A DNA stretch of 42,492 nucleotides from Hyphomicrobium sp. GTDB lineage: Bacteria > Pseudomonadota > Alphaproteobacteria > Rhizobiales > Hyphomicrobiaceae. Each line of letters opens with the position of its first letter. Within the stretch, counting starts at the first letter, position 1. Under the pieces are notes generated by a model. It worked only from the letters and a program-made list of their open reading frames with translations, ran no database searches and was not told the origin of the DNA. Positions 18,539-25,760 of this stretch are shown here, one piece after another. Location: NCBI RefSeq assembly GCF_020852195.1, contig NZ_JADZBI010000144.1, positions 1 through 42,492 of the forward strand, read 5' to 3'. The translations under genes and the position numbers were made by a program.

Positions 18539-19729
18539 ATGGGAGACGCGTTCAAGCGCTGGCTCATGCGCAAGCCCTGGATCGATGCGGCCTACGATCC
18601 GAACGTGCGCGCCGTCGCCTTTCAATTGCTGCTCGTGCTGGCGCTCGTGCTCGTCGCGGTCGAGATCGTGCTCAACACGGCCGCCAACCTGCAGAAGCAG
18701 AACATCGCCTCGGGGTTCGGCTTTCTGGCGCGGACGGCGGGCTTCGACATCTCGCAGTCGCTCGTCCCCTACACGAGCAAGAGCAGCTACGGACAGGCGT
18801 TCCTTGTCGGGCTAACGAACACGCTGCTGGTCGCGGTGCTCGGCATCGTGCTGGCGACGGTGCTCGGCTTCACGCTCGGCATCGCGCGCGGCTCGCCAAA
18901 CTGGCTCGCCTCGCGCCTCGCGCTCGCCTACGTGGAGGTGGTGCGCAACGTGCCGCTGCTGCTGCAGCTTCTCGTCTGGTACGTGGCGGTGCTGCGCGCG
19001 CTCCCCGCGCCGCAAGAGGCGCTGGCGCTGCCCGCCGGCGTCTTCGTCGACAAGCGCGGGCTGCACCTGCCGCGCGTCACGCTCGAGAGCGGGGGCACGC
19101 TGCTGCTCCTCGCGCTTCTGGTGTCGGTGATCGGCGCGGTCTGGCTCTGGCGGACGGGCAAGCGGACACGGGAGGAGGAGACCGTCGAACGCGATCCGGT
19201 GCGGCTCGCCGTCTGGGCGCTCGTCGTGCTGCTGCCGGTGCTTGCGCTGATGATCGCCGGCAAGACGGTAGCCTATCCCGTGCTCGAGCGATTCAACCAC
19301 GAGGGCGGGCTTTCCATAGAGCCCGAGTTCCTGGCGCTCCTGATCGGGCTTTCGACCTATACAGCCGCGTTCATCGCCGAGATCGTGCGTGCAGGTCTTG
19401 CCGGCGTGCCAAAGGGCCAGCGGGAAGCGGCGGCGGCGCTCGGCCTCAGCCGGCGGCATGCGCTGCGCTTCGTCATCCTACCGCAGGCGCTGCGCATCAT
19501 CATCCCGCCGCTCACCAACCAGTACTTGAACCTCACCAAGAACTCGTCGCTGGCGGTGGCCATCGGCTATCCGGACCTCGTATCGGTATTCTCGGGCACC
19601 GTGCTCAACCAGACCGGCCAGGCGGTCGAGGTGATCCTGATCACGATGGCGGTCTATCTCGCCATCAGCCTCGCGACGGCGCTGACCATGAACTGGTTCA
19701 ACGCCCGCACCGCCTGGGCCGAGCGGTGA
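18539..19729 (+). CDS. aapQ: Amino-acid ABC transporter permease AapQ/BztB
   Basis: Inner-membrane permease of the Aap/Bzt transporter, 396 residues, near the 400 of AapQ. The PAAT N-terminal permease block is seen in SYGQAFLVGLTNTLLVAVLGIVLATVLG, VEVVRNVPLLLQLLVWY, and the EAA loop EIVRAGLAGVPKGQREAAAALGLS with ALRIIIPPLTNQYLNLTKNSSLAVAIGY. A long mid-protein loop with extra helices is usual for BztB. I use ATG at 18539 with GAGGCGG upstream instead of the track's 18488, which overlaps aapJ. aapM starts 4 bases after its stop. Confidence 0.94.
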   Translation: MGDAFKRWLMRKPWIDAAYDPNVRAVAFQLLLVLALVLVAVEIVLNTAANLQKQNIASGFGFLARTAGFDISQSLVPYTSKSSYGQAFLVGLTNTLLVAVLGIVLATVLGFTLGIARGSPNWLASRLALAYVEVVRNVPLLLQLLVWYVAVLRALPAPQEALALPAGVFVDKRGLHLPRVTLESGGTLLLLALLVSVIGAVWLWRTGKRTREEETVERDPVRLAVWALVVLLPVLALMIAGKTVAYPVLERFNHEGGLSIEPEFLALLIGLSTYTAAFIAEIVRAGLAGVPKGQREAAAALGLSRRHALRFVILPQALRIIIPPLTNQYLNLTKNSSLAVAIGYPDLVSVFSGTVLNQTGQAVEVILITMAVYLAISLATALTMNWFNARTAWAER

Positions 19730-19733
19730 GGGC

Positions 19734-20813
19734 ATGGCGCACATGAACCCTGTTGCCGGCGGAGACGAAACGTGGACGCAGCGCACCTTGCAGCGCCTCC
19801 GCGATGCGCTCTTCCCGACGCTCGGGCAATCGCTGGTCAGCCTCGTGCTCATCTGGCTCGTGGCGGCCGTCGCTTATGCCTTCATCGATTGGGCATTGCT
19901 GCGCGCCGTCTTCACCGGCAGCGACGGGTCGGCCTGCCGCGTTCCCGATGCCGGCGCATGCTGGCCGTTCATCACGCATAAGATGGGGCTCTTCCTCTAC
20001 GGGCGCTATCCGGAGGCCGAGCTCTGGCGCGTGCACCTCACCTACGCGCTTGCGCTCGCGGGGCTGGTGCCGCTCTTCATGCCGGGCGTGCCGCACAAGC
20101 TTGCGCTGCTCGTCTACATGCTCGCCGTATTCCCGCTCATCGCTTTCGTGCTGCTTTATGGCGGCATGCTTGGCCTCGACATCATCGTGACGGATCTGTG
20201 GGGCGGGCTGCTCCTGACGCTCGTCATCGCCAGCGTCGGCATCGCCGCCTCGTTCCCGCTCGGCATCCTGCTCGCGCTCGCGCGGCGCTCGGAGCTGCCC
20301 TTCGTGCGCTGGAGCGCCACCGTCTACATCGAGCTCGTGCGCGGCGTGCCGCTCGTCACCGTGCTGTTCATGGCGTCCGTCATGCTGCCGCTGTTTCTGC
20401 CGCCGGACGTCACCATCGACAAGCTGGTGCGGGCGCTGGTCGGCGTTGCGCTGTTCTCCGCTGCCTACCTCGCCGAGGTGATCCGCGGCGGGCTGCAGGC
20501 CATCCCACGCGGGCAGTACGAGGCGGCGGACGCGCTCGGCCTCGGCTACTGGCGCAAGACCGGACTCATCATTCTGCCGCAGGCGATCCGACTGGTGATT
20601 CCCGGCATCGTCAACTCATTCATCGCGCTGTTCAAGGACACGAGTCTTGTACTCATCATTGGACTTTTCGACCTGATCGGGATCGTCGAGCAAAGCGTGC
20701 AGGCGGACGCCAAATGGTCGTCGCCGCAAACCGCCGCCACCGGATATTTCTTTGCCGGTGCAGTGTTTTGGCTGTTCTGCTTTGCGATGTCGCGGGCCTC
20801 GTCCATCCTCTAA
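19734..20813 (+). CDS. aapM: Amino-acid ABC transporter permease AapM/BztC
   Basis: Second permease, 359 residues, pairing with AapQ in the membrane. N-terminal helix SLVSLVLIWLVAAVAYAFI, a family-typical segment GSDGSACRVPDAGACWPFI, then the conserved permease core LTLVIASVGIAASFPLGILLALAR, YIELVRGVPLVTVLFMAS and EVIRGGLQAIPRGQYEAADALG with its following LPQAIRLVIPGIVNSFIALF. It is slightly shorter than Rhizobium AapM. ATG follows the aapQ stop closely, with GTGAGGG as ribosome-binding site. It is the last gene of the aapPJQM set; no strong terminator is seen right after it. Confidence 0.94.
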   Translation: MAHMNPVAGGDETWTQRTLQRLRDALFPTLGQSLVSLVLIWLVAAVAYAFIDWALLRAVFTGSDGSACRVPDAGACWPFITHKMGLFLYGRYPEAELWRVHLTYALALAGLVPLFMPGVPHKLALLVYMLAVFPLIAFVLLYGGMLGLDIIVTDLWGGLLLTLVIASVGIAASFPLGILLALARRSELPFVRWSATVYIELVRGVPLVTVLFMASVMLPLFLPPDVTIDKLVRALVGVALFSAAYLAEVIRGGLQAIPRGQYEAADALGLGYWRKTGLIILPQAIRLVIPGIVNSFIALFKDTSLVLIIGLFDLIGIVEQSVQADAKWSSPQTAATGYFFAGAVFWLFCFAMSRASSIL

Positions 20814-20875
20814 TCGAAGCTTGAAAATCGCGCACGTTCATAACGTCTTCATGACGGCTGCATTTAGAAACCGGC

Positions 20876-21403
20876 ATGACAAAGGCAGACCCCTGGTATA
20901 AGGATTACGCGCCATCAAAAACAGAATCCGGGTGGCGCGAAACTGTGGGAATATCCATGTTTTTACCGACCGAATACGCTTGGCTTGAGCCCGTGCTCAT
21001 CGCCGCCGGTGTGGTCTTCGTCGTAGGCTTGATCGGCAACGTGCTGTCCTTCTCTAACCGTTTCGTGAACGCTTTGGTCACGGCTATCGTGTTCGCCGTG
21101 ATCTTCGGCGCGCTCACGTATGTCGCGAGGACCGAGGTTCCTGCGAGCCCTGTGGAGTTCCTGCCCGCAGACTTCGCTTGGCTCCAGCCGGTGTTGATCG
21201 CCGCGGCCGTGGTGTTCGTCATCGATCTGATCGGCAACCTGCTGTCGTTCTCGAGCCGCTTCGTCAATGCGCTCGTGACAGCGATCGTGTTCCTGATCAT
21301 CTTCGGCGGCCTCACCTACGTCGCCAAGGAGCAGGGGCAGCCGATCCCGACCATTACGGTGCCGGCTCCGGAGCCCTCGCCGACCCCGGCGCCGTCGCCC
21401 TGA
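20876..21403 (+). CDS. Membrane protein with internally duplicated 59-residue module
   Basis: The protein contains two tandem copies of one module, FLPTEYAWLEPVLIAAG... and FLPADFAWLQPVLIAAA..., identical at about 44 of 59 positions. Each carries two hydrophobic segments around LIGN-LSFS-RFVNALVTAIVF. It ends with a proline-rich tail (PAPEPSPTPAPSP). The ATG at 20876 gives 175 residues, but its ribosome-binding site is weak; an in-frame ATG at 20957, with GGGAATATCC ahead, begins exactly at the first module and may be the real start. I know no family for it. It is 62 bases after aapM and has its own terminator. Confidence 0.72.
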   Translation: MTKADPWYKDYAPSKTESGWRETVGISMFLPTEYAWLEPVLIAAGVVFVVGLIGNVLSFSNRFVNALVTAIVFAVIFGALTYVARTEVPASPVEFLPADFAWLQPVLIAAAVVFVIDLIGNLLSFSSRFVNALVTAIVFLIIFGGLTYVAKEQGQPIPTITVPAPEPSPTPAPSP

Positions 21404-21427
21404 TAGCGCTCCGGTTTCCGACATCGA

Positions 21428-21455
21428 GAGGGTGGCCCCACGGCCACCCTCTTTT
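21428..21455 (+). terminator. Rho-independent terminator
   Basis: Perfect 10-bp stem GAGGGTGGCC / GGCCACCCTC with loop CCAC and a TTTT tail. It ends transcription from the duplicated membrane-protein gene, just before the convergent oxidoreductase stop. Confidence 0.92.
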
Positions 21456-21470
21456 CGTTTGGGCGGATCG

Positions 21471-22619
21471 CTAGCGCGGCAGCAGCGCGGCGACGTGCGC
21501 GCCGATGGCAAGCGACGAGGTGAGGCCGGGGCTCTCGATGCCGTACAGCGCGACGAGGCGGGCTATGCCGTGGTCGCGCGCGTCGTGCATGGCGAAATCG
21601 CGGGCGGGCTCGCCGCTGGCGTAGATCTTGGGCCGCACGCCCACATAGCCCGGCGACAGCCGGCCTTCAGGCAGCCCCGGCCAGTAGCGGCGGATCTCCC
21701 GCTCGAAGCGCGCGCGGCGCGCGCCGTCCTCCTCGTCGAACACTGTGCTCGGCTCCACCTGCCATTCGAGGTCGGGGCCGAACCGGGCACGCCCGGCGAT
21801 GTCGAGGGTCAGATGGATGCCAAGCCAGGCATCCCGGGGCAGCGGGTAGACGAGGTGGCGGAAGGGTGTCGGGCCGTCGAGCACGTAGTAGTGACCGCGC
21901 GCGGGATAGGTCTTCGGCGGTTCGTAGCGGGAGTCCGCTACCAACATCGATCCGAGCCGCGTCGCGCCGAGGCCGGCGGCGATGACAAGGTTGCGAGCCG
22001 TGAGGGTCGTCCGCTCGCCGGCGCTGACGGTCGCGATCTCGAACGGCGCGCCGTCGCGTGCCTGGAGATCCGCGACGTCAGCGTTGAGCACGATGCTACC
22101 GGCACCCGAGCGGATGTGCCCCTCAAGCGCGACCATCAGCGCATGGCTGTCGATCACGCCCGTCGACGGGGACAGCAGTGCCCCGACGCAGTCGAGATCC
22201 GGCTCGCGGGCCTGCACATCGGCGGCGCTCAGTCGGGCGATGTCGGACACGCCGTTGGCGCGCGCCGTCGCGGCCAGGGCGTCCAGACGGGGCAGCTCGG
22301 CCTCGGCCGTGGCCACGACAAGCTTGCCGTAGCGGGCATGGGGGATACCGTTCTCGCGCGCGAAGGCATAGAGCATGCGGCGTCCCTCGACGCACAGGCG
22401 CGCCTTGAGGCTGCCCGGCGGATAGTAGAGGCCGGCGTGGATGACCTCGCTCGAGCGGCTGCTCGTCTCCTGGCCGATGGCGCCGTGTCGTTCGAGGACG
22501 ACGACCTCGTGGCCCGCCGCCGCCAGGCTCCGCGCTATGGCTAGGCCGACGACGCCGGCGCCGATCACCACGGTCTCGACGTCGGGCGCGTCACGGACCT
22601 GAGCGGCAGGGTTATTCAC
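21471..22619 (-). CDS. FAD-dependent oxidoreductase, L-2-hydroxyglutarate dehydrogenase-like
   Basis: A DAO-fold flavoprotein of 382 residues. The FAD-binding motif is TVVIGAGVVGLAIARSLA with an acidic end at VVVLER. The region SSRSSEVIHAGLYYPPGSLK with ARLCVEGRRMLYAFARENGI and YGKLVVAT matches L-2-hydroxyglutarate dehydrogenase/oxidase (LhgO/L2HGDH), which oxidises L-2-hydroxyglutarate to 2-oxoglutarate. The C-terminus ends in the flavin-contacting LVALYGIESPGLTSSLAIG. Related 2-hydroxyacid or amino-acid oxidases share much of this, so the substrate is likely but not certain. It starts at GTG 22619 with GAGGTGAG upstream and is divergent from the DUF2130 gene. Confidence 0.86.
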   Translation of the reverse strand: MNNPAAQVRDAPDVETVVIGAGVVGLAIARSLAAAGHEVVVLERHGAIGQETSSRSSEVIHAGLYYPPGSLKARLCVEGRRMLYAFARENGIPHARYGKLVVATAEAELPRLDALAATARANGVSDIARLSAADVQAREPDLDCVGALLSPSTGVIDSHALMVALEGHIRSGAGSIVLNADVADLQARDGAPFEIATVSAGERTTLTARNLVIAAGLGATRLGSMLVADSRYEPPKTYPARGHYYVLDGPTPFRHLVYPLPRDAWLGIHLTLDIAGRARFGPDLEWQVEPSTVFDEEDGARRARFEREIRRYWPGLPEGRLSPGYVGVRPKIYASGEPARDFAMHDARDHGIARLVALYGIESPGLTSSLAIGAHVAALLPR

Positions 22620-22724
22620 AATGTTCTCACCTCTGTTCTCTTTTCTAAAATTCCTTTTTATTCAAACTATTAAGTCTACATAGTGCCGAGTTATCCACAG
22701 GCTGAAGTTTTCCGCTGTGGACAA
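22612..22724. promoter_or_regulatory. DnaA-box-like cluster around an AT-rich stretch
   Basis: Three 9-mers fit the DnaA-box form TTWTNCACA: TTATTCACA (22612-22620, plus), TTATCCACA (22691-22699, plus, perfect consensus) and TTGTCCACA (22716-22724, minus). The last two form an inverted pair, GTTATCCACAG / CTGTGGACAAC. Between the first and second is a very AT-rich run (about 22621-22690), striking in this GC-rich window. It also is the divergent promoter region of the oxidoreductase and DUF2130 genes. Confidence 0.5.
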
Positions 22725-22727
22725 CAA

Positions 22728-22742
22728 GAACAAAAATAGAAC
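22728..22742. promoter_or_regulatory. Predicted LexA (SOS) box
   Basis: GAAC-AAAAATA-GAAC, the reverse complement of GTTC-N7-GTTC, which is the LexA operator form of Alphaproteobacteria. It is 62 bases upstream of the DUF2130 start codon, where a promoter is expected. It is a full match to both half-sites with a T-rich spacer on the operator strand. Confidence 0.65.
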
Positions 22743-22804
22743 ATCTTTTCCTGCGAATCATCTAGCTTGGTTTGTCCCCGATGAACCACTCCGGAGACTA
22801 GGCC

Positions 22805-23968
22805 ATGTCCCTGCTGCAGCGGCACGCGGTTCCCGTGTTCGATAACCCGTCCGAGCCAGCCGACGCTCATCCGCATACGGCCGAGGAACGCTGTCCCTGG
22901 TGCGACCAGTCCATCCCGCACGAGAAGTTCTCGGCCATCCGTGATCGGATCGCCCAAAAGGAGCGCGAGCAGCATGCGCTCATGACGGCGCGGCTCAAGG
23001 AGGAGTTCGCGCGCGAGAAGGCGGATCTCGCCGCAAAGGTGCAGGAGGAGGCCAAACGCGCGGCGGAAGCGGCGATGGCGGCTCGCCTCGAGGCAGCAGA
23101 AGCCGAAGTGACGGCGCGCCTCAAGGCTGCCGACGAGGCGCGGCTCGCCGCGGAGGCGTCGCGGCAGGCCGCCGAGGCCACGCTCAACCAGCAGCGCGAG
23201 CTGCTCGAGCAGGAGAAGACCGTGGCCGTGCTCGCCGAGCAGGCGAAGGCCTTCGAGGAGCGCCAGAAGCTCATGGAGAAGCTCGCTCTGCTGCAGAAGC
23301 AGATCGAAAACAAGACCGCGCAGGAGATCGGCGAAGGGCCCGAGGCCGACCTGTTCGAGCTTTTGCGCGAGGCGTTCGAGGGCGACCGCATCCGGCGCGT
23401 CGCCAAGGGTCTCTCGGGCGCGGACGTCATTCACGAGGTGGTCCGCAACGGGCAGGTGTGCGGCAAGATCGTCTACGACTCGAAGAGCCGCAACGCCTGG
23501 AAGAACGATTTCGTCACCAAGCTCAGGGCGGATCAGCTCGCCGAGCGGGCGGAACACGCCATCCTCTCCTGCAACAAGCTTCCGCAAGGCGCGCAGCAGA
23601 TCCACGTCCAGGACGGCGTCATCGTCGCCCATCCGCAGCGCGTGCTGGTGCTGGCGCAGATCCTCCGGCGCCACGTCATCGAGACGCATGAGCTGCGCGT
23701 GGGCAACGATCAGCGCGACGAGAAGACGGCCGAGCTCTATGCGTTCATCACGTCGGACCGATGCAAGCAGCTCCTGGAGCACATCGCGCTGCAGGCGCAG
23801 CGCATGCTCGAGCTCGAAGCGTCCGAGGAGCGCGCGCACCGCATGACCTGGGAGAAGCGCGGCAAGCTGATCCGGTCGGTGCAGAAGGTGCACAGCGATC
23901 TCTGCTTCGAGATCGAGCGCGTGATCGGTACGGGCGAGGCGAACGAACCCGACGCGGACGAGGGCTAG
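22805..23968 (+). CDS. DUF2130 protein with coiled coil, possible nuclease fold
   Basis: A 387-residue protein. The N-terminus has one CPWC pair (Cys30, Cys33), a half zinc-ribbon. A long alanine/glutamate-rich coiled coil covers about 45-170. The DUF2130 domain (about 175-365) has GADVIHEV (Asp207), GKIVYDSKSRNAW (Asp225, Lys227), LSCNKLPQG and LYAFITSDRCKQLLEHI. The spacing Asp-17-Asp-x-Lys resembles PD-(D/E)xK nuclease cores; that is my inference. GGAG precedes the ATG by 8 bases. A LexA box and DnaA-box-like sites lie upstream, suggesting DNA-damage control. The domain call is strong, the function unknown. Confidence 0.82.
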   Translation: MSLLQRHAVPVFDNPSEPADAHPHTAEERCPWCDQSIPHEKFSAIRDRIAQKEREQHALMTARLKEEFAREKADLAAKVQEEAKRAAEAAMAARLEAAEAEVTARLKAADEARLAAEASRQAAEATLNQQRELLEQEKTVAVLAEQAKAFEERQKLMEKLALLQKQIENKTAQEIGEGPEADLFELLREAFEGDRIRRVAKGLSGADVIHEVVRNGQVCGKIVYDSKSRNAWKNDFVTKLRADQLAERAEHAILSCNKLPQGAQQIHVQDGVIVAHPQRVLVLAQILRRHVIETHELRVGNDQRDEKTAELYAFITSDRCKQLLEHIALQAQRMLELEASEERAHRMTWEKRGKLIRSVQKVHSDLCFEIERVIGTGEANEPDADEG

Positions 23969-24097
23969 CGCTTTTCTAGGGCCGCACGGCTTTAGTTTAC
24001 TTAAATCGGAAGGTGGCCAGTCGCGGAAACGATTGCGCGCCCGATCGTTGGACCGGACGCGCAAAAAATCTTCTGCCTGTCGCCCGAAGGCGCGCGC

Positions 24098-24649
24098 TCA
24101 GGAGAGCGGAGGCGGGGTCGCCGGACTGGTGGTGGCGGCCGGTGCAGGTGCCGCCGCGGCGGACTCCGATGGTGCCGCGGCCCGGGAGAGGCCGGCCAGC
24201 GGATCGTCCGTGCGGCGCGACTTGCCCTCGAAGAACGCACCCTGCTCGATGGCCATGGTCTGGTGGTAGACGTCGCCCTCGACGTGCGCCGAGCCCTGCA
24301 GCAGCACGCGGCGTCCGCGGACGGTGCCAAGCAAATGGCCGCGGATGACGCATTCCTCAGCGACCACGCCACCGGTGACGCGCGCACGCTCGCCGATCAC
24401 CACGTGCGTCGCATGGATGTCGCCCTGGACCTCGCCCTCGATCTGGACCTCGCCCTTCGAGGTGAGATTGCCCTGGATCACGAGGTCGACACCGATCACC
24501 GAGGGCGCCGACGGGCCACCGGGACGAAACGAGGGACCTGCGGGCCGAGGGCCTAGCGTGGACGGAGACGGAGATGTGGCGATGTTCTGCATGTGGGGCT
24601 GGGACCTGATGACGCTATCGTTTTCCGGCTTGCGGAACTGAGGCAGCAT
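24098..24649 (-). CDS. Bactofilin
   Basis: A polymer-forming cytoskeletal protein (bactofilin, DUF583) of 183 residues. The beta-helix core spans about 50-145: IGVDLVIQGNLTSKGEVQIEG, EVQGDIHATHVVIGERARV, then GVVAEECVIRGHLLGTVRG and HVEGDVYHQTMAIEQGAFFEG, with the regular G-x-[VI] turns of the family. Both ends are disordered and proline/alanine-rich. Bactofilins self-assemble at membranes and localise cell-wall enzymes. The M23 peptidase gene often found beside them is not next to this one. GGAGG sits 8-9 bases before the ATG. Confidence 0.93.
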   Translation of the reverse strand: MLPQFRKPENDSVIRSQPHMQNIATSPSPSTLGPRPAGPSFRPGGPSAPSVIGVDLVIQGNLTSKGEVQIEGEVQGDIHATHVVIGERARVTGGVVAEECVIRGHLLGTVRGRRVLLQGSAHVEGDVYHQTMAIEQGAFFEGKSRRTDDPLAGLSRAAAPSESAAAAPAPAATTSPATPPPLS

Positions 24650-24951
24650 CCGTTTGAACCTCCGCGGTTACGCTCTTACCCTGCGCGAAATCTTCCGATT
24701 GCCGTTCGGCTTTTTGATGATTGTGGTTCGATGGCCCCCCGAACGGCGTACCGCAAGGCGAGCCGCTCGACATTCCTTCCCCGCAGTCCCTCTACCACGT
24801 TTTCCCCACAGGGTCATCCCGTGATCGGCGCACCAAGTTCATGCATTTGCATATGCCGGAGCGTAGTTTTCGTGCATTCGTCCCGAGCGGAGGACGCCGG
24901 TCGCGCCTGCATCTTGGTAAAGATCCTTCGCTCCCGGCCGGAACTTCCTCA
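24650..24951. other. Intergenic gap, no gene seen
   Basis: 302 bases between the bactofilin start and the peroxiredoxin stop, both on the minus strand. It should hold the bactofilin promoter. Short plus-strand ORFs lack a recognisable protein. I see no tRNA, terminator or repeat. Confidence 0.4.
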
Positions 24952-25425
24952 TTACGCTGAGCTATCCCTTTCGGCCAGCTCGGCCAGCACCGCTTCCGCG
25001 TGTCCTTTCGGAGCCACCTTGCGCCAGATGCGTTCGATGCGCCCCTTCGGCGAGATCAGGAAGGTTGCCCGCTCGACGCCCATGAACTTGCGCCCGTACA
25101 TGGTTTTCTCGACCCAGACGCCGTAGGCCTCGGCCACCGCCTTGTCCTCGTCGGAGACTAGGCGCAGATCCAGCTCATGCTTGCACTTGAACTTGTCGTG
25201 GCTTTTCGGGCTGTCCGGCGAAATGCCGATGACTTCCGCCCCGGCACGCGCAAAGGCGCCGGCCAGGGCGCTGAACTCCTTGGCCTCGATGGTGCACCCC
25301 TCGGTATCGTCCTTGGGGTAGAAGTAGAGGACCACCCAGCGGCCGCGCAGGGCCTTCAAGCCGACCCGATCTCCACCGTCTGACGGCAGGTCGAACAATG
25401 GGGCGCGATCTCCCTCTCTCAGCAT
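24952..25425 (-). CDS. bcp: Thioredoxin-dependent peroxiredoxin, BCP/PrxQ type
   Basis: Reduces hydrogen peroxide and organic hydroperoxides in the cytoplasm. From ATG at 25425 (GAAAGG upstream) it has 157 residues, the family norm; the track's start adds 75 residues of non-coding sequence. The catalytic motif is YFYPKDDTEGCT with peroxidatic Cys44. The resolving Cys five residues later, as in E. coli BCP, is absent (Lys49). Cys81 in DKFKCKHEL is the likely resolving residue, the alternative type known in the family. GVERATFLI and KVAPKGHAEAVL are typical. Divergent from the AsmA-like gene. Confidence 0.93.
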   Translation of the reverse strand: MLREGDRAPLFDLPSDGGDRVGLKALRGRWVVLYFYPKDDTEGCTIEAKEFSALAGAFARAGAEVIGISPDSPKSHDKFKCKHELDLRLVSDEDKAVAEAYGVWVEKTMYGRKFMGVERATFLISPKGRIERIWRKVAPKGHAEAVLAELAERDSSA

Positions 25426-25760
25426 GGCGCTATGCCTTTCTTTCGTCGCTTTTGGTGAGCCTGATCCGGCCGTTGGATTAGGGGGCACGCGGTCTTCCCC
25501 AGCGTCGGTGTCGCAGGCGCTGGACCGGGCCGCGAGGTGCATTAATACGACGTTCAACGATCCGGGGGCCGCCGTCTCGTCACTCTCGGAGGTTAGAGGG
25601 TCGTCCCGAGCCTCGGCGCCACCTGCAATCGGGCGTGATCGGGCCGACAAGGAGTTGGCACGGCTTCGAAGGTTCCGGCAGCTTCATGCGGCCTCCAAGC
25701 CTGTGACCTCCCCGGCCCGATGACCTGGTTCCTTCACCTCGGCCGGAGAACGTTTTGGGG
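25426..25760. other. Intergenic gap between divergent genes
   Basis: 335 bases between bcp and the AsmA-like gene, transcribed apart. A 99-codon plus ORF (25424-25723) overlaps the bcp start and has no family signal, so I leave it out. No firm promoter or repeat was seen. Confidence 0.4.

Noticed and set aside
22623-22638. GTTC-N8-GTTC in the oxidoreductase leader as a second LexA box
   Set aside because: The spacer is 8 rather than 7 bases and it overlaps the gene's ribosome-binding site.
25424-25723. 99-codon plus ORF opposite the bcp start
   Set aside because: Overlaps the bcp start on the other strand, no recognisable protein; likely chance.
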